A stretch of 64,000 nucleotides of DNA from Carex sylvatica (Eukaryota; Streptophyta; Magnoliopsida; Poales; Cyperaceae). This document shows positions 49,740 through 60,729 of the stretch, in pieces. The notes beneath the pieces are model-generated. The model ran no database searches. It was given only the letters and a program-made list of their open reading frames with translations, and had not been told where the DNA came from. Location: positions 124,001-188,000 of the forward strand of contig CAXKVR010000116.1 of assembly GCA_964058845.1 (NCBI GenBank), given 5' to 3'. Position numbers and translations under genes: made by a program. Every line of letters begins with the position of its first letter. The stretch's first letter is position 1.

Positions 49740-50435
49740 TATTTAATGGTTCCCAGTTGTGCAGGGACGATACAAAAAAAAATTGTGCGGAGATAACTGA
49801 TGGATAGATTTATTCTATCATAAATATAGTTCATTGCATAGGGATTAATACTTGCAAATTCAACATAAATACTTTGATGCTTCAAGTTAAATACTTACAG
49901 TTTACTAACAACTTATTAATGATTGAGCGGTCCCCCCATGATTATTTTGAAAGTTTCTGTGGAATTTTTTACGGAGATGAAGGTGCGGAGATTGTTATCT
50001 GGATACTAAGTTTTAATGTAATTTTGAGTGTCCTTTATTGCACCAGATATCTCCATTTTCTATTATTAAGCACGTTGGGTGTCCGATCCTCCAACGGCTA
50101 CGATTGAAAGATGAAATTTCAGATTTGATCTCAGTCATCCAATTACATAATTTGTCTTCTTTTGATTAAATGCATATGTTTTATGTATAGAAGTCTAAAT
50201 TTAGTTAAAAACATACACACATGCTCTGGCACACGATACGTTACAATTAAAATGGAACAAACTGTGAAATTTAGCGATATATTTCTCGGTTTTCTTATTT
50301 CTTTGTTTTCATATTTCTCTTCTTCAATTGAAAAGACTCCAGCTTTTATTTTCTTATTTCTTTGTGTTGAGTATTTTGTGTATAGGTTTTATGCTTATTT
50401 TTATACTCGTTTAACTTTTAAATTTATAAACCTTA
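49740..50435. other. AT-rich intergenic DNA
   Basis: No recognised gene. Two short open frames lack similarity to anything I know. Confidence 0.4.
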
Positions 50436-50439
50436 ATAC

Positions 50440-52550
50440 CCAAAGAATGATTGATTGCAAGCGCACAACCTATCCTTGTAGTACTTGAGGTATCGATCCA
50501 CAGGGAATATGGACAATTACTTGGTTTCTACTTTATCAACTAATTTCATATTAATAAAAATAAGTAAAGTGCAATTAAAGTAAAATTAGGGGGGCTTTAT
50601 TTTAATAATCCTAAGTTGGGTTCAATATCCAAAAAAAAAGAATTGTAAACAATAAATGAAAAATAAAAAAAGTAAAGATTGGTTTTATTTCAAGTTAAGA
50701 AGATCTAGGGGTATTCGGTCTACAATTCCTTGCTAATTCAATCTATTCGGCTTGTTTATATTCATGTTTGATTTTAATGAGGTTTCTAACCTAATTCGTT
50801 CTTGGAATATTGATGTTATATCTTGGGTGAACGGATTAATTTGCCTCAAATTCTAGGGTTTTTACAAACCCTAACGGAATATTTAATACACATAATTCAA
50901 GACAAACATTAATATTTCAAGAAACTTAAAATTGATTTATGATTTGTGTTAGCCTTTGAAACAAATATTGATACAAATACTTTGGGTGAACGGATTAATG
51001 TTCCATCATTGTTAGGGATGTCACTTACCTAATCAGGATTTTTAATACATATAATTCAAAGTATTTCACAATATTTCTTCTAAGGTGTCCAAATTAGGGT
51101 TTGACTTCAAAACATACTTCACCAAACCCTAATCCTAATTTATGGAGATCCGGTTTAAATATCGAAGTGTTAATAAGATAAATCATTTACATTTATGATT
51201 TAGATTAGTACTCTCCTTAACTCGACCTATGCTAGAGTTTAATAGATTAAAGTGGGAAAACATGACATATCATGATTTCTAGCTATTTTAATTCATTAAA
51301 CCTAACACGGTACTTATAATTGCAAGTATAATGAAATCATAAAGAATAGTTCACAGAAATTATCATTAAATAAAACAATCATAATAAAAACAATATAACC
51401 GAATAAATATAATTAAACAAGTTCATGCATTGACCTAAACCCGTAGAGAGAGATATACTCTCTCTTGGAGAGATCCATTACAAAGATTGATAAAAGTAAG
51501 AAGGAATGAAATAAAGAAATAGTTACACCCTTTATTGAATCAAGAACCTCAATATTGTCGAAATCTTGCTTGGACCTCCTTCTCCTTCCTTGAAAAGCTT
51601 CCGAAACTCTTAGAATGGCTGCAGATTTATCGCTATATTGTACGAAAATTGGCATGCACCAAGGGGAGAGAGAGAGAGAGAGAGAGAGTTGTCCCTTGAA
51701 TGGAAAATAAACCCCCCCTTATATAGCAAAAGACTATTCTCAATTTAGAAGCCAGAAGGTGGGATTAGTGGGTGCTATCTTTGCATTATTTTCCTGGACT
51801 TATGTGTCCAAATTTAGCTATCAAAAAGCATCACTGGCTCGCTAAAAATAGAAACCGTGTTGAGAACGTGTAATTCTGGCTGTCTACGGGTCTAGTGTGT
51901 CCGCACTGGTGGTGAGTGCGGGTGGATGACCCGCACTAGATTGAAGTTTCTTTTTTTACCATTCTGAAAATCCTGTATATTACTCTCAGTGCATCCGCAC
52001 TGGATTTTGGTGCAGATGGATGACCCGCACTGGAGCATGTGCTGTATAGTTTTTGAAGCTCTTGAAATTGGCTAAGTATTGAGTGCGGGTGGATGACCCG
52101 CACTGGAGGTGAGTGCGTCCGCACTAGGCTCGGACTTTTTTCTGTGAAGTGCTGAGATGCTGAAAATTCATCAAAGTGGTGAGTGCGTCCGCACTAGATC
52201 CCAATTTTTTTTTTAGTTTCTTAGGTTGTATATATTTTCGCTAGCTTTCCAAAAAGTGGTCATATGCCCAAAACGGAGTTACGGGTCAAAATTTATGGCC
52301 GTTTTAAGTTCAGACGCCTGTTCTGCATTTCTGCTACAGTGCGTCCGCACTGCATCTGACTGCAGGTGATTCATCCGCACTGGGAGTATTTTTCTTTATT
52401 TTTCATCATTTTCTGCACTGTAAAATCAAACAAACACAGTAACTTGATTCTAGGTGTATTTTATTCACTTTATATTCAAAATACAAGATATTTGACGTTA
52501 TTTTATGATGAAAACTAAATCGAATATGTATATAATTTATGTTTATCACT
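50440..52550. mobile_element. CACAGGGA-type element 2 with CCGCACTGG repeats
   Basis: The left part reads GCAAGCGCACAACC, then GAGGTATCGATCCACAGGGA (about 50489-50508), parallel to element 1. The middle is AT-rich with GGGTGAACGGATTAAT twice (about 50826 and 50983). A (GA)n run follows at 51666-51688. At 51887-52400 are about ten copies of CCGCACTGG/CCGCACTAG, often paired as GAGTGCGGGTGGATGACCCG. No gene product is recognised. Ends are approximate. Confidence 0.5.
51666..51688. repeat. (GA)n microsatellite
   Basis: About 11 GA units. Confidence 0.9.
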
Positions 52551-53577
52551 TTGTTTCCTTACTTCCGTTTCTATATGGATCACAATGAAATTTTTTTATA
52601 TTTATTTCCTTATTTCTTTTGTTTTGTTTCTATACATATTGTTGTGGGCAATTTAGAATATATTTCTAATATATAATATATCAATGTGTGTGTGTCTCTG
52701 TGTGTGCGTATATTCTAAATTGGAAACAGATTAAAGAAGAAGAAGAATATAAATTGGAAACAAATAAAAATATAAATTGGAACGTGTGTGTGAATATATA
52801 TTTCTTTTATAATATGTGTGTGTTTGTATATATCATATACATACACACGATAGCACTTTTTTATTTATGTTTTTTGATATCATATTATATGTTGATATTG
52901 AATTGTTGTACGATATTTGATATTATATTCGAATCAAGCTATTATTTGATATCATTGGAACTTAAAAATAAATAATCATCACATCATTAAATTATTATTA
53001 GAGATCACAATTAAAGTTAATTAAAAATACATAATCATATAAATTTTTTATTAACATGTGTCTTAATTTTTAGATAATTATTATTTTCATTGATATTTTT
53101 TTTTTATAATATGTTCTTGTTGTAACGCACATATATGATACTAATTTTGTATAATGTACCTCTATATCTACACTATTGTATATAAGTTATATATAAATAT
53201 ACTTAATTTATAAAAAGAAAATTGAACTTATGTCCTATATTAAAAAATTTGTTTTGCTTTTTGCTTTTTCTATTTTTTCTCTATCTTTCCTACTTAGGCC
53301 TTGTAACTCTTTTTAAATTTTAGTGGAAATCTTATATAGGCTTATTGCTTCATAAATAACTCAAACTGACCTGACCTGACCTAACCTAATCTAACCTAAC
53401 TCAAAACAAGTGAAATGTTTCCTCTCACAGCATGAGAGTCATAACATGGTGCATGATTTTTTTCTTTCTAGGAAAATTAAGTATCGATTTTCCTTTTTAC
53501 TATTCAAAGAACAAAAAACATGTCACTTGTTATCCCTTACAACATAATCTCTTACATAAAAACCAAAAACCATGTAC
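52551..53577. other. AT-rich intergenic DNA with short repeats
   Basis: TG-rich stretches (52686-52710) and ATAAATTGGAAAC repeats (52718-52782). A CCTAACC-like repeat is at 53370-53400 (CTGACCTGACC, CTAACC). No gene. Confidence 0.5.
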
Positions 53578-53582
53578 ATTTG

Positions 53583-53791
53583 TTTTGCAGAAATTTAAGG
53601 TTAGGGTTTCAACAGAGAGGTCAAAAAGAGAGAAGAAAGAGATTTTGTCGGGAAAAGCCCTATCCCATTTTCTATTTTCTGAGTTTATTAGAGTCCTTAC
53701 AAATTTTACAAATAAGACCCTACGAAGTTTAATTATTACAAACAATATAAAATAAATAGGAAACAAAGAGGAATGAGTAAGGGACCCAACA
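53583..53791 (-). repeat. 3' LTR of intact copia
   Basis: 209 bp. It differs from the 5' copy at GGTTAGGG/GGTTACGG, ATATAAAA/ATAGAAAA and ATAGGAAA/ATAGAAAA. Confidence 0.95.
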
Positions 53792-53807
53792 AACTCCTCC
53801 TCCCGAC

Positions 53808-56800
53808 TCATGGAGCGTGTCCATCAACCAAACCCGCCTTCTCACAACAAGCTTCAAGCTTCAATGACGGTATCGACTTTGTCAACATACCCGAACCATT
53901 CTCACTCGTGTGAATTTTCTCCAACACTAATTCCTTGCTCTCAAGCACATCGCGTATCCAATGATACCTCAACTCAATGTGTTTGGATCGAGAGTGAAAC
54001 ATCGGATTCTTGCTCAAGTGAATAGCACTTTGACTATCACAAAATAGTACATACCTCTCTTGCCGAACGCCCAACTCATGCAAGAACTTTTTCATCCAAA
54101 TTAGTTCCTTGCATGCCTCCGTAATGGCTATGTACTCGGCTTCGGTAGTAGAGAGTGCAATACACTTTTGCAACTTAGATTGCCATGACACGGCTCCGTT
54201 TCCAAAACAAACCAAATAACCGGATGTAGACTTCCTCGAGTCTATGTCACCAGCCCAATCGGCATCGGTATATGCCTCCAACATTGGATTATTTGTGCCA
54301 CCAAAACAAATGCAATGTTTGCTTGTGCCCCTCAAATACCTAAAAATCCACTTAACGGCATTCCAATGCACCCTACCCGGATTAGAAAGAAAACGGCTTA
54401 CCACACCAACGGCATGAGCAATATCCGGTCTCGTGCACACCATTGCATACATCAAAGAGCCAACGGCCGAGGCATATGGCACATTTCTCATCTCCTCCTT
54501 CTCCTTGTCATCTTTCGGACAACTATCATGAGACAATTTAAAGTGACTAGCAAGAGGAGATGTTACCGGTTTACACTTATCCATGTTGAACCTTTGAAGT
54601 ACCTTCTCGATGTACTTCTCTTGTGACAACCAAATTTTCAGATCCTTTCGATCTCTAGTGATTCTCATTCCAAGAATTTGCCTTGCCGCACCCAAGTCTT
54701 TCATGGCAAATTCATTCCCAAGCCTCTCTTTCAATGCTTTGATTTTTGTCAAGTCACTTCCAACGACCAACATGTCGTCAACATAAAGCAAGAGAATAAG
54801 AAAATCACCACTAGAATATTTCTTCACAAAAACACAATTGTCGGAATTAGTTTTCTCAAATTTGTTGTCACACATAAAAGATTCAAATTTTTTGTACCAA
54901 TTTCGAGGCGCTTGCTTCAAGCCATAGAGGCTCCTCCTCAACTTGCACACCAAGTGATCTTGCCCCTTTTTCTCAAAGCCTTCGGGTTTCTCCATATAGA
55001 GCTCCTCCTCCAAATCACCATGGAGGAATGCGGTCTTGACATCTAGTTGTTCAACCTCCAAGTTCAAACTAGCGGCCAAGCCAAGCACCACCCGAATTGA
55101 TGACATCTTAACAACGGGTGAGAAGATTTCGTCAAAATCAACTCCCTTCTTTTGATCAAACCCCTTCACAACTAACCGAGCTTTGTACTTCGGTTTTTCC
55201 TCTTGACCCTCGGATTTAACCCGATACACCCACTTGTTCTTGAGCACCTTTTTGCCTCTTGGCAACTCCACCAATTCAAATGTGTTGTTCTCATGCAAAG
55301 ATTTCATTTCATCTTGCATGGCTTCCAACCACTTGTTCTTGTGCTCCGACATCATGGCTTCTTGAAAGCATTCGGGTTCACCATTTTCTACAAGCAAAAC
55401 AAATTCATTAGAGGAATACCTTGTGTTAACCCGCCTATCTCGGTTTGACCTCCTCAATTCTTGCACTTGAGGAGTTTCACTTGAAGAGGTTTCGGTTTGA
55501 GAGTCATTCTCCTCCTCTTGAAGGTCATTTGTTTCGGTTGGTTGACTTGAAGTTGGCTGATTTGTTTCGGTGTTTAGGTTGTTGGTTGAGATAGGAGTTA
55601 GATCAACAAAGTTTCTTGAAGAGGTTTTCGCCTTGTCGAGGTTTCCGACATTTTCAATGGTTTCTTGCTCAAAGAACACCACATCTCGACTTCTCACTAA
55701 CTTCTTTTCAACTTGATCCCACAACATATACCCAAATTCACCATTTCCATACCCCAAAAAAATACACTCTTTGGTCTTGCTATCAAGCTTTGACCTTTCA
55801 TCCTTGGGTATGTGCACAAAAGCCCTACAACCGAACACTCTAAGGTGATCATAAGATATGTCTTTACCTTTCCAAACCCTTTCCGGTATATCACCGTCCA
55901 ATGCATGAGAAGGAGAACGATTGATCAAGTGAACCGCGGTGTTCAAGGCTTCACCCCAAAAACCTTTTGAAAGTTTAGAATGAGAGAGCATGCATCGGAT
56001 TCTCTCACAAATTGTGCGGTTCATCCTTTCGGCTATGCCATTTTGTTGTGGAGTTTTGGGTACGGTTTTCTCAAGTTTAATACCATTGGTCTTGCAAAAT
56101 GTCTCAAAAGGACCACGGTATTCTCCTCCATTATCCGACCGGACACACTTCAACTTCTTTCCGGTTTCTCTTTCAACCTCCACAACCCATTGCTTGAACA
56201 CATCTAACACTTGATTCTTTGACTTAAGGGAGTATGCCCATAATTTTCTAGAGTGGTCATCCACAAAAGTCACAAAATAAAGAGCACCACCAATGGTTCT
56301 ATCTCCCATTGAACATAGATCGGTATGCACCAAATCCAACAAATCTGATTTTTTGCTTGTAGGATTCCTTTTGAAGGCTATACGGTGTTGTTTACCCGCC
56401 AAACAATGTGTACAAGAGGTGAGAGAAGTACCATCACTAGGCACATAATTTCTTTTTGAAAGAATTTCAATGCCCTTCTCACTCATGTGACCCAACCGCA
56501 AGTGCCACAAATCGGTTGAGTTACATTCCGAGACATTCACCTCACCACACACCTTCACTTGAGTCACATAAAGGGAACCGGACTTGGAACCACGAGCAAC
56601 AACTAAGTGTCCTCTCACCAATTTCCATTTCCCTCCAAAGAAGTGACTTTGGTATCCATCATCATCAAGGGCACCAACCGAAATCAAGTGTAGCCTCATA
56701 TCCGGCACATGCCGAACATCCTTGAGAACAAGCTTGCATCCCACACTAGTCTCCACACATACATCTCCAATTCCGGAGATTTTACAAACTCTGTTATTTC

Positions 56801-57791
56801 CCATTCTTACAACACCATGATCACCCTCCTTGTAGGAAGTGAACAAGTCACGTCTAGATGTGACATGGAATGAGGCCGCGGAGTCCACTATCCAAGTGGA
56901 GTCTTGACTAGTGAAGTTTACAAACCCTTCATCACAAGCAACAAATACTTCTCCATCGGAAGCAATGGCGGCGGTATGCTCCTTCTCATTATCACCACCT
57001 TTACCTCTAGATTGATCTCTCTTGAGACCATCATTCTTGGCTTTCAATTTCCGACACTCATTCTTCATATGACCGGGTTTCTTGCAATAATAACAAATAA
57101 TACCCTTTCTAGACTTTGACCTCCTCTTTGATTTATCCCGCTTGTCATCATCATGAGAGTTTCTATAAGCACTTCTACCACGATTTTCGGTAACAAGAGC
57201 CGAAGACTCACTAGTGATCCCTAACTCCTTACGCCTCAACTCTTCATTGAGCATGCTATCCTTTACCATGGCTAGGGTCACAACACCATTTGGTGCCGAA
57301 TTGCTCAAAGACACCACCAAAGTTTCCCAACTATCGGGTAGAGAACTCAACAAAATTAATGCTTGCAACTCTTCATCCAAAACCATTTTCATGGTAGACA
57401 AACGGTTTACACAATCTTGAAACCGACTCAAATGATCCGACACCGAAGACCCCTCTTGATATTTCATGTTTACCAATTTTCTAATGTAAAAGGCCTTGTT
57501 TTGAGCGGTCTTGCGCTCATACAAACTCTCTAGTTTCTCCCACAAAGTTTTAGCCTCCGTTTCGGTTGAAATATGGTGATACATGGAATCATCAACCCAT
57601 TGTCTAATTATGGCAATTGTCTTTCGGTTAGAAATTTTCCAAGTCTCATCAGAGATAGCAGTGGGTTTTGTACCGGTAAGGGGTTCATAGGCATCCTTAC
57701 AATACAACAAATCTTCCATACGAGACTTCCAAATACCGTAATTAGACGAGGTGAGTTTAATCATGGTACCACTATTACTACTTTCCTCCAT
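53808..57791 (-). CDS. Copia gag-pol polyprotein, 1327 residues
   Basis: A single frame encodes gag, protease, integrase, RT and RNase H in the copia order. Gag begins MEESSNSGTMIKLTSSNYGI and has a CCHC knuckle at about 233-246 (CYYCKKPGHMKNEC). The protease active site is DSAAS at about 303; the A in place of G is also seen in Tnt1-type proteases. Integrase has HLRLGHMSEKG and CTHCLAGKQH (HHCC), then HTDLCSM, FVDDHSRKLW and SDNGGEYRG (DDE). RT has YKARLVVKGFDQKKGVDFDE and LLYVDDMLVVG. RNase H has YTDADWAGDIDSRKSTSGY, STTEAEYIA and FCDSQSAIHL. The C-terminus HIELRYHWIRDVLESKEL suggests the Tork/Tnt1 lineage, inferred. There is no internal stop. Expression would start in the 5' LTR. Confidence 0.97.
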   Translation of the reverse strand: MEESSNSGTMIKLTSSNYGIWKSRMEDLLYCKDAYEPLTGTKPTAISDETWKISNRKTIAIIRQWVDDSMYHHISTETEAKTLWEKLESLYERKTAQNKAFYIRKLVNMKYQEGSSVSDHLSRFQDCVNRLSTMKMVLDEELQALILLSSLPDSWETLVVSLSNSAPNGVVTLAMVKDSMLNEELRRKELGITSESSALVTENRGRSAYRNSHDDDKRDKSKRRSKSRKGIICYYCKKPGHMKNECRKLKAKNDGLKRDQSRGKGGDNEKEHTAAIASDGEVFVACDEGFVNFTSQDSTWIVDSAASFHVTSRRDLFTSYKEGDHGVVRMGNNRVCKISGIGDVCVETSVGCKLVLKDVRHVPDMRLHLISVGALDDDGYQSHFFGGKWKLVRGHLVVARGSKSGSLYVTQVKVCGEVNVSECNSTDLWHLRLGHMSEKGIEILSKRNYVPSDGTSLTSCTHCLAGKQHRIAFKRNPTSKKSDLLDLVHTDLCSMGDRTIGGALYFVTFVDDHSRKLWAYSLKSKNQVLDVFKQWVVEVERETGKKLKCVRSDNGGEYRGPFETFCKTNGIKLEKTVPKTPQQNGIAERMNRTICERIRCMLSHSKLSKGFWGEALNTAVHLINRSPSHALDGDIPERVWKGKDISYDHLRVFGCRAFVHIPKDERSKLDSKTKECIFLGYGNGEFGYMLWDQVEKKLVRSRDVVFFEQETIENVGNLDKAKTSSRNFVDLTPISTNNLNTETNQPTSSQPTETNDLQEEENDSQTETSSSETPQVQELRRSNRDRRVNTRYSSNEFVLLVENGEPECFQEAMMSEHKNKWLEAMQDEMKSLHENNTFELVELPRGKKVLKNKWVYRVKSEGQEEKPKYKARLVVKGFDQKKGVDFDEIFSPVVKMSSIRVVLGLAASLNLEVEQLDVKTAFLHGDLEEELYMEKPEGFEKKGQDHLVCKLRRSLYGLKQAPRNWYKKFESFMCDNKFEKTNSDNCVFVKKYSSGDFLILLLYVDDMLVVGSDLTKIKALKERLGNEFAMKDLGAARQILGMRITRDRKDLKIWLSQEKYIEKVLQRFNMDKCKPVTSPLASHFKLSHDSCPKDDKEKEEMRNVPYASAVGSLMYAMVCTRPDIAHAVGVVSRFLSNPGRVHWNAVKWIFRYLRGTSKHCICFGGTNNPMLEAYTDADWAGDIDSRKSTSGYLVCFGNGAVSWQSKLQKCIALSTTEAEYIAITEACKELIWMKKFLHELGVRQERYVLFCDSQSAIHLSKNPMFHSRSKHIELRYHWIRDVLESKELVLEKIHTSENGSGMLTKSIPSLKLEACCEKAGLVDGHAP

Positions 57792-58260
57792 TGCACAGAA
57801 ATTTACTGGTAAATTTTCAGACGGTTCAGACAGATTTTCGATTACTGCTTAAAGCAGTACACAAATAAAAAATACCATAAGGAGCACTGGAGAGAATGAG
57901 GACTGAAGAGGCTGCTCTCCCTGGTGTTGGCGCGGTGCACAGATCTGGAAATAAATTCAGCAACAAATTTGAGAAAATGATTTGACCTGCTTCAATTTTT
58001 CCCGTATGCACAAAGCTCCTCAAATCAGCACCTGCTTCAATTTTTCACCTGCTTCAATTTTTTTTTTTTTTTCTTGGTCTACACAGCGCCAAAAACAGAA
58101 GCGAAGAAATTTGCTAGGTGTTTGCGCGGTCCAGGAGAAAAACGCAAGCCAAGTGGTGTTGGCGCAGTCCAGGGAGAAAAGGCAAGAGAGAGAGCGAATC
58201 CTGGCGAACTCAGAGGAAATCCAGTGCAGTGAAAAAAAAACCTGGCGCTCTGATACCAGT
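57792..58260 (-). other. Copia leader (5' UTR)
   Basis: Untranslated leader between the primer site and the gag ATG. It contains a T-run and several short CTTCAATTTTTC-like repeats near 57985-58060. No other feature is seen. Confidence 0.6.
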
Positions 58261-58469
58261 TTTTGCAGAAATTTAAGGTTACGGTTTCAACAGAGAGGTC
58301 AAAAAGAGAGAAGAAAGAGATTTTGTCGGGAAAAGCCCTATCCCATTTTCTATTTTCTGAGTTTATTAGAGTCCTTACAAATTTTACAAATAAGACCCTA
58401 CGAAGTTTAATTATTACAAACAATAGAAAATAAATAGAAAACAAAGAGGAATGAGTAAGGGACCCAACA
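58261..58469 (-). repeat. 5' LTR of intact copia
   Basis: 209 bp, adjacent to the tRNA-Met primer site. See the 3' LTR for differences. Confidence 0.95.
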
Positions 58470-58720
58470 ATTTGTTACTAGATCAAAGACTGTTTCTTTC
58501 AGCCTAATCCTTACTTTTATTTGGTGATCAACTATTTGATCCCTAAGCAGATACGAAACTATCATGACTAAAGCTTGAGCCCATTTTCAGGTGCCGATTT
58601 AGATGGTAATTAGAAATGATCTGGTCACTCTTATAAATTAAAATTTAGTATTTTTATTCTTTATATATTATAATTTTTATAAGTCTTTATATCTTTAATT
58701 GTCTATATAAAATAAAATTA

Positions 58721-59115
58721 GAGTTAAGCTGTGGTGCTTTGGGAGTAAAGATGTTGTTTTACTTTTCACTCATATCTTCATTTCAAAGTTTAAACTGTTA
58801 ATCTGAACCTTTCAACATGATTTAACATGATCTTCATATTAAAATGTACTTGGAAATCAAATTTACATTTTTTTTTTTGTGGAGATTTTTTACTATCTTT
58901 TTTATAATTTTTGAAAATCACCGTTTTTTCATAATTTTTTTATTTAATGGAAAACACTGATTTTTTTTTTTTAATTTAAAAAATACTAACAAATCTAAAA
59001 TTTGATCGCCAAATACATTTTAACATGGAGATCATGTTAAAAGATTCAATCAACAATTTAAACATTAAAAATATAAATACGAACTCGAAATAAAATAATC
59101 TCTTTACTTTTCCAA
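58721..59115. mobile_element. Fold-back element, family A relative
   Basis: Left GAGTTAAGCTGTGGTGCTTT resembles the family tip. The arms pair via CAACATGATTTAACATGATC, then CTTCATATTAAAATGTACTT, against the inverse at 58995-59060. The right tip is eroded. Confidence 0.5.
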
Positions 59116-59421
59116 TTACCATACTGCAAAACTTATTTAGTCCCTTCAATTTTAATTTTGTAAACACCCCACCCCCCAACCCACACATACCTCTGTCTAA
59201 GGGAATCTACAGTACCCTGAAATCCCTGCTTTTCTTAATCTCATCGTTCATTTTTTTCAGTACACGCATATCTAAATAGCTAGTTTTTTTGTGCACGCAT
59301 CTAAAAAAATCGACAGTTAGATTTGAAAAAGCAGAGATTTCAAGATACTGTAGCAGGGATTCGGATCGCAGCAAATTTGTTTCCCTGTCTAAGTGATGAT
59401 AGAGGTGAAGGTGGTTCTTCA

Positions 59422-59598
59422 TGAGTGCGTATCCTTTGAAATATCTCATATTTTGCGTGACCGACGTGTCCGGTGCCTATTCGGTATAGCGGAGGGCAGT
59501 ATTATTTGAGCTTTGAGATTCGTGCAGAATGTATTTGAACGGTTGAGATTCTCCAAAAAGTCACGCAAAAATATGAGATGTCTCAGAGGATTTGAATT
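59422..59598. mobile_element. Palindromic MITE, copy 2 (family B)
   Basis: Nearly the same sequence as 39422-39597, including the interior GTCCGGTGCCTATTCGG and TTTGAGATTCGTGCAGAATG. No clear duplication at the flanks. Confidence 0.75.
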
Positions 59599-59925
59599 CG
59601 GTGTAGCAAATACAATATATGATCTTCTTTGTGTTGCTCTCCCTCCATAACATCTTCCCTAACACTAAAAATCCTGAATCTTTATTTTGTTTCCTATCAA
59701 CTAAATTTATTAAACAATTACAATGCATCGTTTGTTTTATCAGCAAGTTTTGCCGAATTTTTTATTAATACACTAAATTTTGTTTTTTTAATGAAAATAC
59801 CCTCAATTTTTTTTAAAAAAAATTGCCCCAACCACCCTCTGTAGGAGCGGTCCACTTTTTTTTTAGAGACCTTAATATTTTCATTTAAATAATTTTGTGG
59901 AGTTTTAGTTTTCTTATTTAGGGTG

Positions 59926-60065
59926 TATGACAAAAAAAATAAGACATTTGATATATTTATTAGTGATGTCATAACTCTTTAATTATAATTTTGACTTGAT
60001 TTGTCAGTTTGACATTACAAGTTTAAAAATAACACTAATTAAGAACTTGGATTTGATTCTTAATA
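59926..60065 (+). repeat. Conserved 150-bp block (copy 3, diverged)
   Basis: TTTAGGGTGTATGACAAAAA, then AAGACATTTGATATATTTAT, then TTGACTTGATTTGTCAGTTT. It matches the blocks in the 9.65-11.75 kb element but has indels that close the frame. Confidence 0.6.
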
Positions 60066-60069
60066 ATTT

Positions 60070-60725
60070 ATTTTATTCAAAGATACATAAGAAAATATGA
60101 TTAGATTGTCTCAATCAATACTAACAAATCACCACTAAAATTTAAAATTCAGAGAGAACGGCTGCCCCCCTTTATAGTGTTGGGTCTGCTCCTGACCAGA
60201 GAAACTAAAACTAACGGTAGCCTAAACAGTTGAGATTTTTTTTTTTTTACTAAAAATGGAAAGTCTTTATTTTTTTTCCTAATCTTCATCTCATGAATCT
60301 GATGCTAATTAATTGTTCCTAATCTTCATATTATTTTTAACACGCTAAGATGTAGATTAGTCTAATTAATTAATTAATTAATTATCAGCGGTGACCTTCT
60401 AAACAGAGACACAATTCTATAAGCACTTTTGGGTGCCGCTAACATGTAGATTCCTCATTCCTGTAATTTCTTAAATAAATTAATATTCTATATATGAGCA
60501 CCACTACTTTGAATTTAATTAGAATATGGATCTGTTCTTTTCAGAGACGGATTTGATGGAGCTAGGGGTATCTAAACAAATGCTTCTTAGTTTATGCAAG
60601 TTGTATTTTATGTATAGTTACAATTGTATTTAATAAAATTTTATAGTCTGCCTCCCAATGAAGCATTTGTTTTGATTTATCACCTGCATTTTGTTACTCT
60701 TTAAATAAATCAATTGATTTATCAT
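60070..60725. other. AT-rich intergenic DNA
   Basis: No gene recognised. A short (TTAA)n-type run (TTAATTAATTAATTAATTA) occurs near 60365-60385. Confidence 0.5.
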
Positions 60726-60729
60726 CTGC

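Larger units (their letters stand above)
53583..58469 (-). mobile_element. Intact 4.9-kb Ty1/copia LTR retrotransposon
   Basis: LTRs of 209 bp are at 58261-58469 (5', element strand) and 53583-53791 (3'), differing at three visible positions. A perfect 5-bp target duplication ATTTG lies at 53578-53582 and 58470-58474. Element-strand tips begin TGTTGGGTCCC. The primer site TGGTATCAGAGC (58247-58258) matches initiator tRNA-Met. The polypurine tract GGGAGGAGGAG (53794-53804) abuts the 3' LTR. One continuous polyprotein frame fills the interior. It has every part needed for activity and looks young. Confidence 0.97.

Noticed and set aside
53810..57812. Many plus-strand frames across the intact copia
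   Set aside because: Antisense shadows of the 1327-codon polyprotein.
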